This document shows positions 29,352-36,870 of a DNA stretch of 64,000 nt, in pieces (the first letter of the stretch is position 1; every line of letters starts with the position of its first letter). The notes under the pieces are model-generated. The model was not told where the DNA came from. It did no database searches and saw only the letters and a program-made list of their open reading frames with translations. The stretch comes from Campylobacter volucris (GTDB lineage: Bacteria > Campylobacterota > Campylobacteria > Campylobacterales > Campylobacteraceae): NCBI RefSeq assembly GCF_008011665.1, contig NZ_VOWJ01000033.1, positions 52,351 to 116,350 of the forward strand, written 5' to 3'. A program made the position numbers and the translations under genes.

Positions 29352-29653
29352 AAATTAATCTAAAATTTAAATGTATTATAGGACTTTTAGATTTTGAAAG
29401 AATTCAAAAGCAGACTATTTTAATAGAACTAGAAGCTAAAAGTAAAAAATTTCTTGACTATGCTAAACTTTGTACTCGTATAAAAAAAATTTATAAAAAG
29501 AAAAAATTTAAAACCATAGAAAATTCTTTGAAGTATGTATGTAAAAATATAAAAACACATCATAAAAAAATTACATTTATAACTATAACTTGCTATAAAC
29601 CCGATATCATCGAAAATGCCAAGGTTGGAGCTACTCTAACAAAAAAATATTAA
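29336..29653 (+). CDS. folB: dihydroneopterin aldolase-like protein FolB
   Basis: A 105-residue protein starting at GTG inside the end of plsY. The N-terminus has the aldolase pattern CIIGLLDFERIQKQTILIEL and the later part NSLKYVCKNIKTHHKKITFITITCYKPDII matches the tunnelling fold of FolB. FolB makes 6-hydroxymethyl-dihydropterin for folate. The protein is short and divergent, with the usual catalytic Glu and Tyr/Lys positions hard to place by eye. Position after plsY matches C. jejuni folB from memory. Confidence 0.75.
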   Translation: MQSHIKINLKFKCIIGLLDFERIQKQTILIELEAKSKKFLDYAKLCTRIKKIYKKKKFKTIENSLKYVCKNIKTHHKKITFITITCYKPDIIENAKVGATLTKKY

Positions 29654-29693
29654 AATATTTTTAAAGAACTTTGAATATTTGCTTAATTTGTGT

Positions 29694-29699
29694 TATACT
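29694..29699 (+). promoter_or_regulatory. cosR promoter -10 box
   Basis: TATACT preceded by TGTGT, about 31 bases before the cosR ATG, with AAAGGAAAAG as ribosome binding site. Fits the campylobacter vegetative consensus. Confidence 0.6.
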
Positions 29700-29730
29700 T
29701 CTTTCCTAAAATTCTCCTTAAAGGAAAAGA

Positions 29731-30405
29731 ATGCGTATTTTAGTTGTAGAAGATGAAATAGCTTTAAATAAAACGGTTTCAAATACTTTAAATGAATTTG
29801 GTTATCAAACAGATACTTCAGAAAATTTCAAAGATGCTGAATATTTTATAGGCATTAGACACTATGATTTAGTATTGACTAATTGGTTAATTGGTAGTAA
29901 TGATGCTAGTGATTTAATCAACGTCATTAAACAAAAATCTCCAAGAACAGCTATCATAACACTTTGCTCTAAAACAGATAAAGAAAATGAAATCAAAGCT
30001 TTAAAAGCAGGTGCAGATGATTTTGTAAAAAAACCTTTAGACTATGATATTTTAATGGCTAGAATAGAAGCTAGACTTAGATTTGGCGGAACAAATGTAA
30101 TCAAAATAGATGATTTAACTATAGATCCAGATGAAGAAAAAATCACTTATCAAGGAAAAGACATAGAATTAAAAGGAAAACCTTTTGAAGTCTTAACCCA
30201 TCTAGCTAGACATTCTGATCAAATTGTATCAAAAGAACAACTTTTAGATGCTATTTGGGAAGAACCTGAACTTGTAACTCCAAATGTTATAGAAGTAGCT
30301 ATCAATCAAATCAGACAAAAAATGGACAAACCTTTAAACATTTCTACTATAGAAACGGTGCGTCGTAGGGGATATCGCTTTTGTTTTCCTAAAAAATCAA
30401 ATTGA
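29731..30405 (+). CDS. cosR: orphan OmpR-type response regulator CosR
   Basis: A 224-residue regulator with a receiver domain (1-118) and a winged-helix DNA-binding domain (about 125-220, ending STIETVRRRGYRFCFPKK). The phospho-acceptor Asp is replaced by Asn51 in DLVLTNW, although acidic Glu7/Asp8 and the Lys in FVKKPLDY are kept. This is the hallmark of CosR, the essential oxidative-stress regulator of C. jejuni that works without a known kinase. Here it faces plsY-folB upstream and is near the damaged peroxidase gene. Confidence 0.95.
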   Translation: MRILVVEDEIALNKTVSNTLNEFGYQTDTSENFKDAEYFIGIRHYDLVLTNWLIGSNDASDLINVIKQKSPRTAIITLCSKTDKENEIKALKAGADDFVKKPLDYDILMARIEARLRFGGTNVIKIDDLTIDPDEEKITYQGKDIELKGKPFEVLTHLARHSDQIVSKEQLLDAIWEEPELVTPNVIEVAINQIRQKMDKPLNISTIETVRRRGYRFCFPKKSN

Positions 30406-30406
30406 T

Positions 30407-30427
30407 CTTTAGGATGAAATCCTAAAG
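30407..30427 (+). terminator. hairpin after cosR, possible terminator
   Basis: CTTTAGGAT-GAA-ATCCTAAAG is a perfect 9-bp stem starting one base after the cosR stop. No U-run follows (ACATCTTAACTTT), so it may act as an mRNA 3' stabiliser or Rho-type site instead. Confidence 0.45.
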
Positions 30428-30504
30428 ACATCTTAACTTTATTGGTTTAAATTACATATAAGTTTTTATATTGTATAAGATTTACACTCATCCAAAGGAA
30501 AAAA

Positions 30505-30750
30505 ATGTCACTTTTAATCACTAAAGATTGTATATCGTGCGATGCTTGTAGAGAAGAATGCCCAGATGAAGCAATTTATGATAATGATCCAATCTATGTT
30601 ATAGATCCTGATCTTTGTACTGAATGCGTCAATGAATTTTCTGAACCTGCTTGTATAGTAGCTTGTCCTGTTGATTGTATCATTCCTGACCCTGATAATG
30701 TTGAAAGCATTGAAGAGCTTCGTTTAAAACACAAAAATAAAGCTAATTAA
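30505..30750 (+). CDS. fdxB: 2[4Fe-4S] ferredoxin FdxB
   Basis: An 81-residue ferredoxin with two cluster motifs: CISCDACREECP near residue 9-20 and CTEC then CIVACPVDC near 38-57. The spacing in the second motif carries an insertion (CTECVNEFSEPACIVACP), as in YfhL-type ferredoxins. It is an electron carrier, likely used by pyruvate or 2-oxoglutarate oxidoreductases. Weak TATAAG box at 30474-30479; AAAGGA before ATG. Ends one base into the next start. Confidence 0.95.
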   Translation: MSLLITKDCISCDACREECPDEAIYDNDPIYVIDPDLCTECVNEFSEPACIVACPVDCIIPDPDNVESIEELRLKHKNKAN

Positions 30751-32249
30751 TGGCTAAAAAAACAGCAGTAATAGATCTTGGCTCAAATTCTATTCGCATG
30801 GTTGTTTTTGAGAGAACTTCAAGATATGGTTTTTATATTTGCAGTGAGTATAAAAAAAAAGTAAGACTTGGAGAAAACGCTTACAATAACAATAAAATTC
30901 TCCAAAATGAAGCTATGTATAAAGCCGAACAAACCTTGGCTTTTTTCAAAGAAAAAGCTTTAAAAGAAAAATGTGCAAAAATTATTGCTGTTGGAACTTC
31001 GGCTTTAAGAGATGCTCCCAATTCTAAAGAATTTATTAAAAGAATATCTCAAAATATAGCTTTAAATATAAGATGTATAAATGGCAAAACAGAGTCTTTT
31101 TTAGGCGGTCTTGCTGCTTTAAATTTACTATCAAACATCCAAAATGCTACCACTATTGATATAGGAGGTGGCTCTACAGAATTATGTCTAATTAAAGATG
31201 GAAAAATTATTGATTGTCTTTCTTTGGATATTGGCACGGTAAGACTTAAAGAGTTATTTTATGATCAGAAAAAATTTAATGCTTTAAATAATTTTATACA
31301 AGAAATTATTTTGCAAATACCTAAAAAATTTCAAAATGATAATATTATAGCTATAGGTGGAAGCTTGCGTGCTATTTCTAATTCTATAATGAAAAAAAAT
31401 TCCTATCCTTTAAAAATGCTGCATAATTTTTGCTATGAAGTCGAAAAAGAAAAAAATCATATAGAAAAAATTTTAAATGCTAAAAATTTAATAGACTTTA
31501 GCATTAAAAAAGATCGTTTTGATACTATAAAAGAAGGTTGTGCAATCTTTCTTGCTTTGTTAAAAAATTTAAAAGCGAAACAAGTTATCACTTCTACAGT
31601 TGGGGTAAGAGAAGGTGTATTTTTATCCGATATTTTTAATAAACATGAAAAAATCAAAGAAAATACAAGCGATTTTACTAAATTTAATGCTAAATTTCCT
31701 CCTAATTTCAATCCAAGTTTAAAATCTTTACAAGATCGTTTTAATACAAACTATCCTAACAAATGTGCGTATTTTGCAAATAAAATTTTTGAAAGCTTAA
31801 AGCCTTTGCATAAAATAGAAAATTTATATAAAGCTAATTTACTTGATGCTGCAAAAATTTCACTCATAGGGGAAAAATTAAATTTTTATTTTTCAAATGA
31901 ACATAGCTCATATATGGCCCTTAATGGATTAAATTTTGGCTACTCGCATAAAGATTTGACTTTGATTTCTACTTTACTTAAACTTAATGGTAAAAAATTT
32001 AATCCTTATAGCGTCGAACATTTTAAAAATTTATTACCTCATACTCATATAATTTCTTGGCTTAATTTTATATTCGCACTAGCCAAAAGACTTGCTAAAG
32101 ATACAAACGAAAATCTTGAATTTGAGTTGAAAAACCATACTTTATATATTTATTGTGATAACAAAAATATTTATTTTTCAAAAGAAGAAATCAAAAAAAT
32201 AGCAAAACCAAAACTCATAGTTTTAGCTTTTAATCAAAAGGCGCAATAA
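30750..32249 (+). CDS. ppx: exopolyphosphatase / GppA family phosphatase
   Basis: A 499-residue protein of the ASKHA fold with VIDLGSNSIRMVVFE near residue 7, ATIDIGGGSTELCLI near 138-152 and IAIGGSLRAISN near 200, then an HD-like helical region and an extra C-terminal domain. Ppx/GppA enzymes hydrolyse polyphosphate or pppGpp; campylobacters carry two, and which one this is cannot be told. It overlaps fdxB by one base (TAATG). Confidence 0.92.
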   Translation: MAKKTAVIDLGSNSIRMVVFERTSRYGFYICSEYKKKVRLGENAYNNNKILQNEAMYKAEQTLAFFKEKALKEKCAKIIAVGTSALRDAPNSKEFIKRISQNIALNIRCINGKTESFLGGLAALNLLSNIQNATTIDIGGGSTELCLIKDGKIIDCLSLDIGTVRLKELFYDQKKFNALNNFIQEIILQIPKKFQNDNIIAIGGSLRAISNSIMKKNSYPLKMLHNFCYEVEKEKNHIEKILNAKNLIDFSIKKDRFDTIKEGCAIFLALLKNLKAKQVITSTVGVREGVFLSDIFNKHEKIKENTSDFTKFNAKFPPNFNPSLKSLQDRFNTNYPNKCAYFANKIFESLKPLHKIENLYKANLLDAAKISLIGEKLNFYFSNEHSSYMALNGLNFGYSHKDLTLISTLLKLNGKKFNPYSVEHFKNLLPHTHIISWLNFIFALAKRLAKDTNENLEFELKNHTLYIYCDNKNIYFSKEEIKKIAKPKLIVLAFNQKAQ

Positions 32250-33017
32250 TTATTGTTGCTTGAGTAATAAATTTTGCAATCTTTGTTTATTTTCTTCAAA
32301 ATAAGAATTAAAATCTTTTTCTTTAGAATTAGTTTTTATAGGTTTTTCTTCGATCAAAACATCACTAGTTTCTAAAACAAGATTAGAATTACCTATAACC
32401 ATAGTATAACGCTTTGCTCCATACTCAAACACTATAAGTTGATTATGTCTATCAAGAGATCTTTGAAAAATCAAATTAAAATTTCTATCTAAAGGGTATT
32501 TTGATTTTAAATAAATTTTTAAAATCCAAAGTCCTATAAGCAAAAGCAATAATACACTCATAACTAAAATATAATTAGTAAAATCGTAATTATCTTCTTG
32601 CTTGTTTGTTTGAAGATTTTCTTCAGATAGTATGGATGTTTGCTTTATAGAAGACAAAGATGCCGCCCCTTCTTTTTGTGCACGCAATCTAAGGCCAAAT
32701 TTATCACCTACGCTATCGGCTTTTATTTCTACTTTTTCTCCAAGATTTAAAGCAATTAAAGTTTTTTCTCCTTGAGGAAAAATTTTTATTTTTTTAATGA
32801 TATTTGAGTTTATCATTTGATCTTCTTCTTTGGAAGTTTTAGCATCCAAAGTTATAATTAAAACATTATCTTTTTTACTTTGACTTATACCACCATCATA
32901 TGGAGTATCAAAAGAAAAGGTAAGATCGACCCTATCATCTCTTGGGTAGATATTATAATCAAGTATTTTTGCTCCAAAAAGAGGCAAAACCATGCAAAAT
33001 AATAATAAAAATTTCAT
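32250..33017 (-). CDS. fliO: FliO-like flagellar export membrane protein
   Basis: A 255-residue protein with a signal peptide (LLLFCMVLPLFGA), an AMIN-like beta-rich periplasmic part (ILDYNIYPRDDRVDLTFSF), one membrane segment about residue 147-170 (YILVMSVLLLLLIGLWILKIYL) and a cytoplasmic FliO-type tail (DRHNQLIVFEYGAKRYTMVIG). FliO helps assemble FliP of the flagellar export gate. It follows fliN by overlap, as in other bacteria. C. jejuni Cj0352 is the counterpart, from memory. Confidence 0.78.
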   Translation of the reverse strand: MKFLLLFCMVLPLFGAKILDYNIYPRDDRVDLTFSFDTPYDGGISQSKKDNVLIITLDAKTSKEEDQMINSNIIKKIKIFPQGEKTLIALNLGEKVEIKADSVGDKFGLRLRAQKEGAASLSSIKQTSILSEENLQTNKQEDNYDFTNYILVMSVLLLLLIGLWILKIYLKSKYPLDRNFNLIFQRSLDRHNQLIVFEYGAKRYTMVIGNSNLVLETSDVLIEEKPIKTNSKEKDFNSYFEENKQRLQNLLLKQQ

Positions 33018-33310
33018 TGCAATTCTTTTTTAAAATACTGCAATACCGATTTAGAATCTAAAATCTCATTTATCCTAATGGCGAGATTTTTTTCATACAC
33101 CATAACCTCACCTTTTCCAAAAATTCTCTTATTTAAATAAAGCTCAACACTCTCCCCAGCAGGCTTTTCAAGATCTATAACCGAACCCACTTCAAGCTTT
33201 AACAATTCTTTTACGCTCATATTGGTAGTACCAAGCTCACTAACAAAATCTACACTAATATCTAAAATTTCTTCATAAGATTGTAATAATCCTAAATGAT
33301 CTTCAATCAT
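33014..33310 (-). CDS. fliN: flagellar motor switch protein FliN
   Basis: A 98-residue protein made only of the FliN/SpoA surface-presentation domain: ILDISVDFVSELGTTNMSVKELLKLEVGSV, LEKPAGESVELYLN, GEVMVYEKNLAIRI. It builds the lower C-ring of the flagellar motor and binds export substrates. Overlaps fliO by four bases and the CheX-like gene by four bases, so the three are coupled. Confidence 0.95.
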   Translation of the reverse strand: MIEDHLGLLQSYEEILDISVDFVSELGTTNMSVKELLKLEVGSVIDLEKPAGESVELYLNKRIFGKGEVMVYEKNLAIRINEILDSKSVLQYFKKELQ

Positions 33311-33729
33311 AATTTTTTATACCCTATTCTAAAACGTGAATCTTTTAAAGTGTAGGTAAATTTTTCTTTTAGTTTTATAGAAGAAAGTTTTTCTATATGT
33401 CCAAGATATTCTGGCACGCCTAGTTTAAATTCATCTTTACCATTGGTATCATTGAGTAATTTTTTAGCATAACCTACTATTTGATTTGCAATTTCTTTTA
33501 CTAAATCAGCCAAACCATCTTCTTTGAGCTCTTCATGTAATAAAACCAAAGCGATTTCATTTAAGGCTTTTTTTTGAAAAAATAAATAAAAACTGTATTC
33601 TTCATCTTTAAAATAAATCGGAATCGAAGCACCATAAAGCTCCCCTTTAATCGTGCTTGTTGGTTCGATTTTAAGCTTTAACACTTGCACGCAAAAATGA
33701 TGAATGGAATACTCTAAAGTTTTATTCAT
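33307..33729 (-). CDS. CheX-like protein cotranslated with FliN
   Basis: Read from ATG 33729, which follows AAGGATTTGCTT, it has 140 residues. The mid-part DGLADLVKEIANQIVGYAKKLL near 73-95 fits the CheX/CheC phosphatase pattern D/E-x3-E-I-x-N-x2-x-G, and flanking strands fit a CheX fold. CheX proteins dephosphorylate CheY-P. Catalytic Glu and Asn are present by eye (E82, N85 region). The family assignment is tentative. It precedes fliN and fliO with four-base overlaps. Confidence 0.65.
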   Translation of the reverse strand: MNKTLEYSIHHFCVQVLKLKIEPTSTIKGELYGASIPIYFKDEEYSFYLFFQKKALNEIALVLLHEELKEDGLADLVKEIANQIVGYAKKLLNDTNGKDEFKLGVPEYLGHIEKLSSIKLKEKFTYTLKDSRFRIGYKKL

Positions 33730-33805
33730 AAGCAAATCCTTAAATAACTTAACATTAAACAAACATTTTACTAAATAAACCTTTAATCATAATTAATATT
33801 AAAAT

Positions 33806-33811
33806 TATAAA
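33806..33811 (+). promoter_or_regulatory. possible -10 box of pseI
   Basis: TATAAA about 36 bases before the pseI start in a divergent 117-base gap. AT-rich surroundings make this a weak call. Confidence 0.4.
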
Positions 33812-33846
33812 ATACTCAAAAATAATCATTACTTAGGAATATCATT

Positions 33847-34881
33847 GTGCTTATAGATAATTTTGATCTTAATAAAAAAGTTTTTATCATCGCTGAACTT
33901 TCAGCCAATCATGCAAATAGCTTAGAAACAGCACTACAAACCATAAAAGCAGCTAAATTAGCAGGTGCTGATGCCATAAAATTACAAACTTACACCCCAG
34001 ATAGTTTGACACTAAATTCAGATAAAGATGATTTTATAATCAAAGATGGTTTATGGGAAAAAAGAAAACTTTATGAGCTCTACGAAGAAGCTAAAACACC
34101 ATATGAATGGCACGAAAAACTTTTTGAATGTGCTAAAAATGAAGGACTTATATGTTTTTCTAGTCCATTTTCTAAAAAAGATTTAGAATTTTTAAAACAA
34201 TTTAATCCACCAGCCTATAAAATCGCTTCTTTTGAAGCAAATGATTATAAATTTATAAGACTGGTTGCAAAAGAAAAAAAACCTACTTTGATTTCCACAG
34301 GCATTGCTTATGAAGAAGAATTAGAAGAAATTGTAAAAATTTTCAATCAAGAATCAAATTCTAATCTAATTTTGCTAAAATGTACTTCAGCTTATCCATC
34401 TTTAATACAAGATTTAAATTTAAACTTGATAAAAACTTTAAAAGCTAAATTCCAAACTACAATAGGCTTAAGTGATCATAGTGAAGGTTTTTTAGCTCCT
34501 GTTTTAGCTGTAGCGCTAGGCGCAAGAGTGATAGAAAAACACTTTATACTAGATAAAAATTTACAAAGCGCTGATGCTAAATTTAGCCTTGATTTTGATG
34601 AATTTAAGCAAATGTGTTTTATGGTGCGACAAAGTGAGCAAGCTTTAGGAGATAAAGAATTTAAAATAGATGAAAAGACTTTAAAAAATCGCCATTTTGC
34701 AAGAAGCTTATATGCTAGCAAAAATATAAAAAAAGGTGAAATATTTAGCGAAGAAAATATAGCTTGTATTAGACCGAATTTAGGATTGCATCCTAAATTT
34801 TTACCTATAATTTTAGGAAAAAAAGCAACTTCTAACATAGAATTTGCACAAGCTTTAAAAGAAGAAGATTTTGAAAAATAA
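33847..34881 (+). CDS. pseI: pseudaminic acid synthase PseI
   Basis: A 344-residue enzyme of the NeuB family that condenses 2,4-diacetamido-2,4,6-trideoxy-L-altrose with phosphoenolpyruvate to make pseudaminic acid. TIM-barrel residues 1-280: FIIAELSANHANSLETAL, ADAIKLQTYTPDSLTL, KIASFEANDY, LISTGIAYEEE, LLKCTSAYPS, GLSDHSEGF, GARVIEKHF. C-terminal SAF (antifreeze-like) domain from about 285. SANHA, TPDSLTLNSD and LKCTS match PseI rather than sialic or legionaminic synthases. Likely GTG start behind TAGGAA. The first gene of the glycosylation cluster. Confidence 0.93.
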   Translation: MLIDNFDLNKKVFIIAELSANHANSLETALQTIKAAKLAGADAIKLQTYTPDSLTLNSDKDDFIIKDGLWEKRKLYELYEEAKTPYEWHEKLFECAKNEGLICFSSPFSKKDLEFLKQFNPPAYKIASFEANDYKFIRLVAKEKKPTLISTGIAYEEELEEIVKIFNQESNSNLILLKCTSAYPSLIQDLNLNLIKTLKAKFQTTIGLSDHSEGFLAPVLAVALGARVIEKHFILDKNLQSADAKFSLDFDEFKQMCFMVRQSEQALGDKEFKIDEKTLKNRHFARSLYASKNIKKGEIFSEENIACIRPNLGLHPKFLPIILGKKATSNIEFAQALKEEDFEK

Positions 34882-34890
34882 GGAACTCCC

Positions 34891-36804
34891 ATGCAAAAAG
34901 CTTTATTTGAAAAAAATATCCAAGCTTTACAAAATGTAAAACTAAAAGAAAAATTACAAAATTTTAAAAAGAATAATTTTAAAGCTATAATAGGAAATGA
35001 TACATTAGATATTAATTTTATCCATAATGGGGGGGGGTATAGGCTTTATGAAGATGCACTTTTGCAATTAAATGAAAAATTAAATTTATACAATGATAAA
35101 TATCTTTTATATCCCGTGCTTTATTTTTATGGATTTGGAAATGGAATTTTATATAAAGCTCTTTTACAAAATAAAAACAGACAAAATATTGTTGTTTTTG
35201 AAAAAGAATTAGAATTTATTTATTTAAGCTTTCATTATATAGACTTTAGTGAAGAATTAAAAAATGGTGCTTTGATTGTTTTAGATACTCAAGATCTTAT
35301 TGATCTTGATTTTCAACTTTTATGCTCAAGTGCTCCTTTTTTTAATTTCTTGCGTGTGTATTTTTTAGATATTCATTGTGATTATTATGAAAAATACCAA
35401 GAAGATATTTTAAATACTAATTCTAATATGCAACTTCATATTAAACAAATCATCTTAAGCAAAGGAAATTCTTCCCAAGATGCCCTAATGGGAATAGAAA
35501 ATTTTATCTATAATTTACCCAAAATTATTAGTAATTACTCTTTTAAACAATTATGTTTAAAAAGAAAAAAATTAAGTGAAGTAGCTATTATAGTTTCAAC
35601 TGGACCTTCTTTGATTAAACAACTTCCTTTGTTAAAACAATACACTGATTATGCTAGTATATTTTGTGCTGATAGTGCTTATCCTATCTTAGCTAAAGAA
35701 GGTATAAAGCCTGATTATGTTTTATCTTTGGAAAGGACCAAAGCTACAAGTGAATTTTTTAATAATGATTTTAAAGAATTAGATAAGGATGTGTTGTTTG
35801 TATGTGCTAACGCTATACATCATAATACAACTCATTTCTTAGAAAAAAATCATAGGAAATTTATGTTTATGCAAATAGATTCTGGTTTTAGCAATTATTT
35901 AAAATTAAAAGATTTTGGGAAATTGCACTCATCTCCTAGTGTAGCACATATGGCTTATTTTCTAGCCATGCATTTAGAACACAAAAATATCATTTTTATA
36001 GGACAAGACTTAGCTTATGCAAAAGATGGTTCTTCTCATCCTAAAGAGTATCATTATAGTGCAAACTATGAAAGCACTAGTTATAAACATGAAGAAGTTT
36101 TAGCTTATGGTAGTGATGGTTTAGTTAAAACACATGAAATTTGGATGCTTTTTAAAAAAATGTTAGAATTTCTTATTTTTTCCACTCCACATATCACAAC
36201 CTATAATTGCACCGAAGGTGGAGCTAGGATAGAAGGAACTATAGAAAAACCTTTCAAACAAATATGCGAACAATTACTAACAAAAAAACTTAAAAAACCT
36301 TTTGTAAAACTTGAAAAACTAAATCAAAATAAACAAAAAGAATTAATGTTAAAAGCATTTTATAAAGTTTATAAAAGTATAAATAAATGTGAAAAATTAG
36401 AATCTTATCTACAAAAGCTTTATTTACAATGCAATACAAGCTTAGAGAACAACAACAACCTTAATCATGTAATCCAAATTCTAGATAATTTAAAACACAT
36501 GGTAGATGATTTAAAAACAATGCAAGATTTATATGAAATTTTATCCCCATCTTTACACCAATTTGAACTCAACTTAGCTCGAATTTATGTATTAAATCCT
36601 AAAACAAAAGAAGATGCTTTTAATAAAACTTTGCTTTGGATTAAAGAACATTTAGAATGGATTTTAATGTTAAATGATCATATAAAAGCATTAAAGATTA
36701 CTTTAGAAAAAAATATTATCAATTTAGAAAAAGAACTTGAAAATCAAAATTTACATCAATATATTCAAAAAATAAAAAAGTTAAATTGTATTTTAAGGGT
36801 TTAG
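34891..36804 (+). CDS. maf: motility accessory factor (Maf) 1 with G9 tract
   Basis: A 637-residue Maf-family protein, thought to transfer nonulosonic acids to flagellin. N-terminal domain 1-215, then the MAF/MptE-like domain with IVSTGPSLIKQLPLL near 230-245, CADSAYPIL, KPDYVLSLER, EFFNNDFKE, FIGQDLAYAKDG near 370 and YNCTEGGARIEGTIE near 445, followed by a helical tail. A run of nine G at 35029-35037 (codons 47-49, GGG) keeps the frame open: ON state as sequenced. One G fewer gives TAA after about 13 codons, one more gives TAG at once. Confidence 0.92.
   Translation: MQKALFEKNIQALQNVKLKEKLQNFKKNNFKAIIGNDTLDINFIHNGGGYRLYEDALLQLNEKLNLYNDKYLLYPVLYFYGFGNGILYKALLQNKNRQNIVVFEKELEFIYLSFHYIDFSEELKNGALIVLDTQDLIDLDFQLLCSSAPFFNFLRVYFLDIHCDYYEKYQEDILNTNSNMQLHIKQIILSKGNSSQDALMGIENFIYNLPKIISNYSFKQLCLKRKKLSEVAIIVSTGPSLIKQLPLLKQYTDYASIFCADSAYPILAKEGIKPDYVLSLERTKATSEFFNNDFKELDKDVLFVCANAIHHNTTHFLEKNHRKFMFMQIDSGFSNYLKLKDFGKLHSSPSVAHMAYFLAMHLEHKNIIFIGQDLAYAKDGSSHPKEYHYSANYESTSYKHEEVLAYGSDGLVKTHEIWMLFKKMLEFLIFSTPHITTYNCTEGGARIEGTIEKPFKQICEQLLTKKLKKPFVKLEKLNQNKQKELMLKAFYKVYKSINKCEKLESYLQKLYLQCNTSLENNNNLNHVIQILDNLKHMVDDLKTMQDLYEILSPSLHQFELNLARIYVLNPKTKEDAFNKTLLWIKEHLEWILMLNDHIKALKITLEKNIINLEKELENQNLHQYIQKIKKLNCILRV
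35029..35037 (+). repeat. G9 homopolymer, candidate phase-variation tract
   Basis: Nine consecutive G inside the 5' part of the first maf gene. In campylobacters such poly-G tracts change length at high frequency and switch surface-modification genes on and off. It is the only run of seven or more G (or C) I found in the window. Length 9 is in frame. Confidence 0.9.
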
Positions 36805-36815
36805 GTGAGGTTTAG

Positions 36816-36869
36816 AAAGTCCTTATACTTTGTTTGTTATAATACTCTTTAACCTTAGATAAGGACTTT
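36816..36869 (+). promoter_or_regulatory. maf2 promoter within an 11-bp inverted repeat
   Basis: A -10 box TATAAT sits at 36838-36843, about 28 bases before maf2. It lies between two perfect 11-bp arms, 36816-36826 and 36859-36869 (AAAGTCCTTAT / ATAAGGACTTT). The right arm contains the AAGGAC ribosome binding site of maf2. A transcript starting after the -10 box would lack the left arm. Confidence 0.5.
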
Positions 36870-36870
36870 T

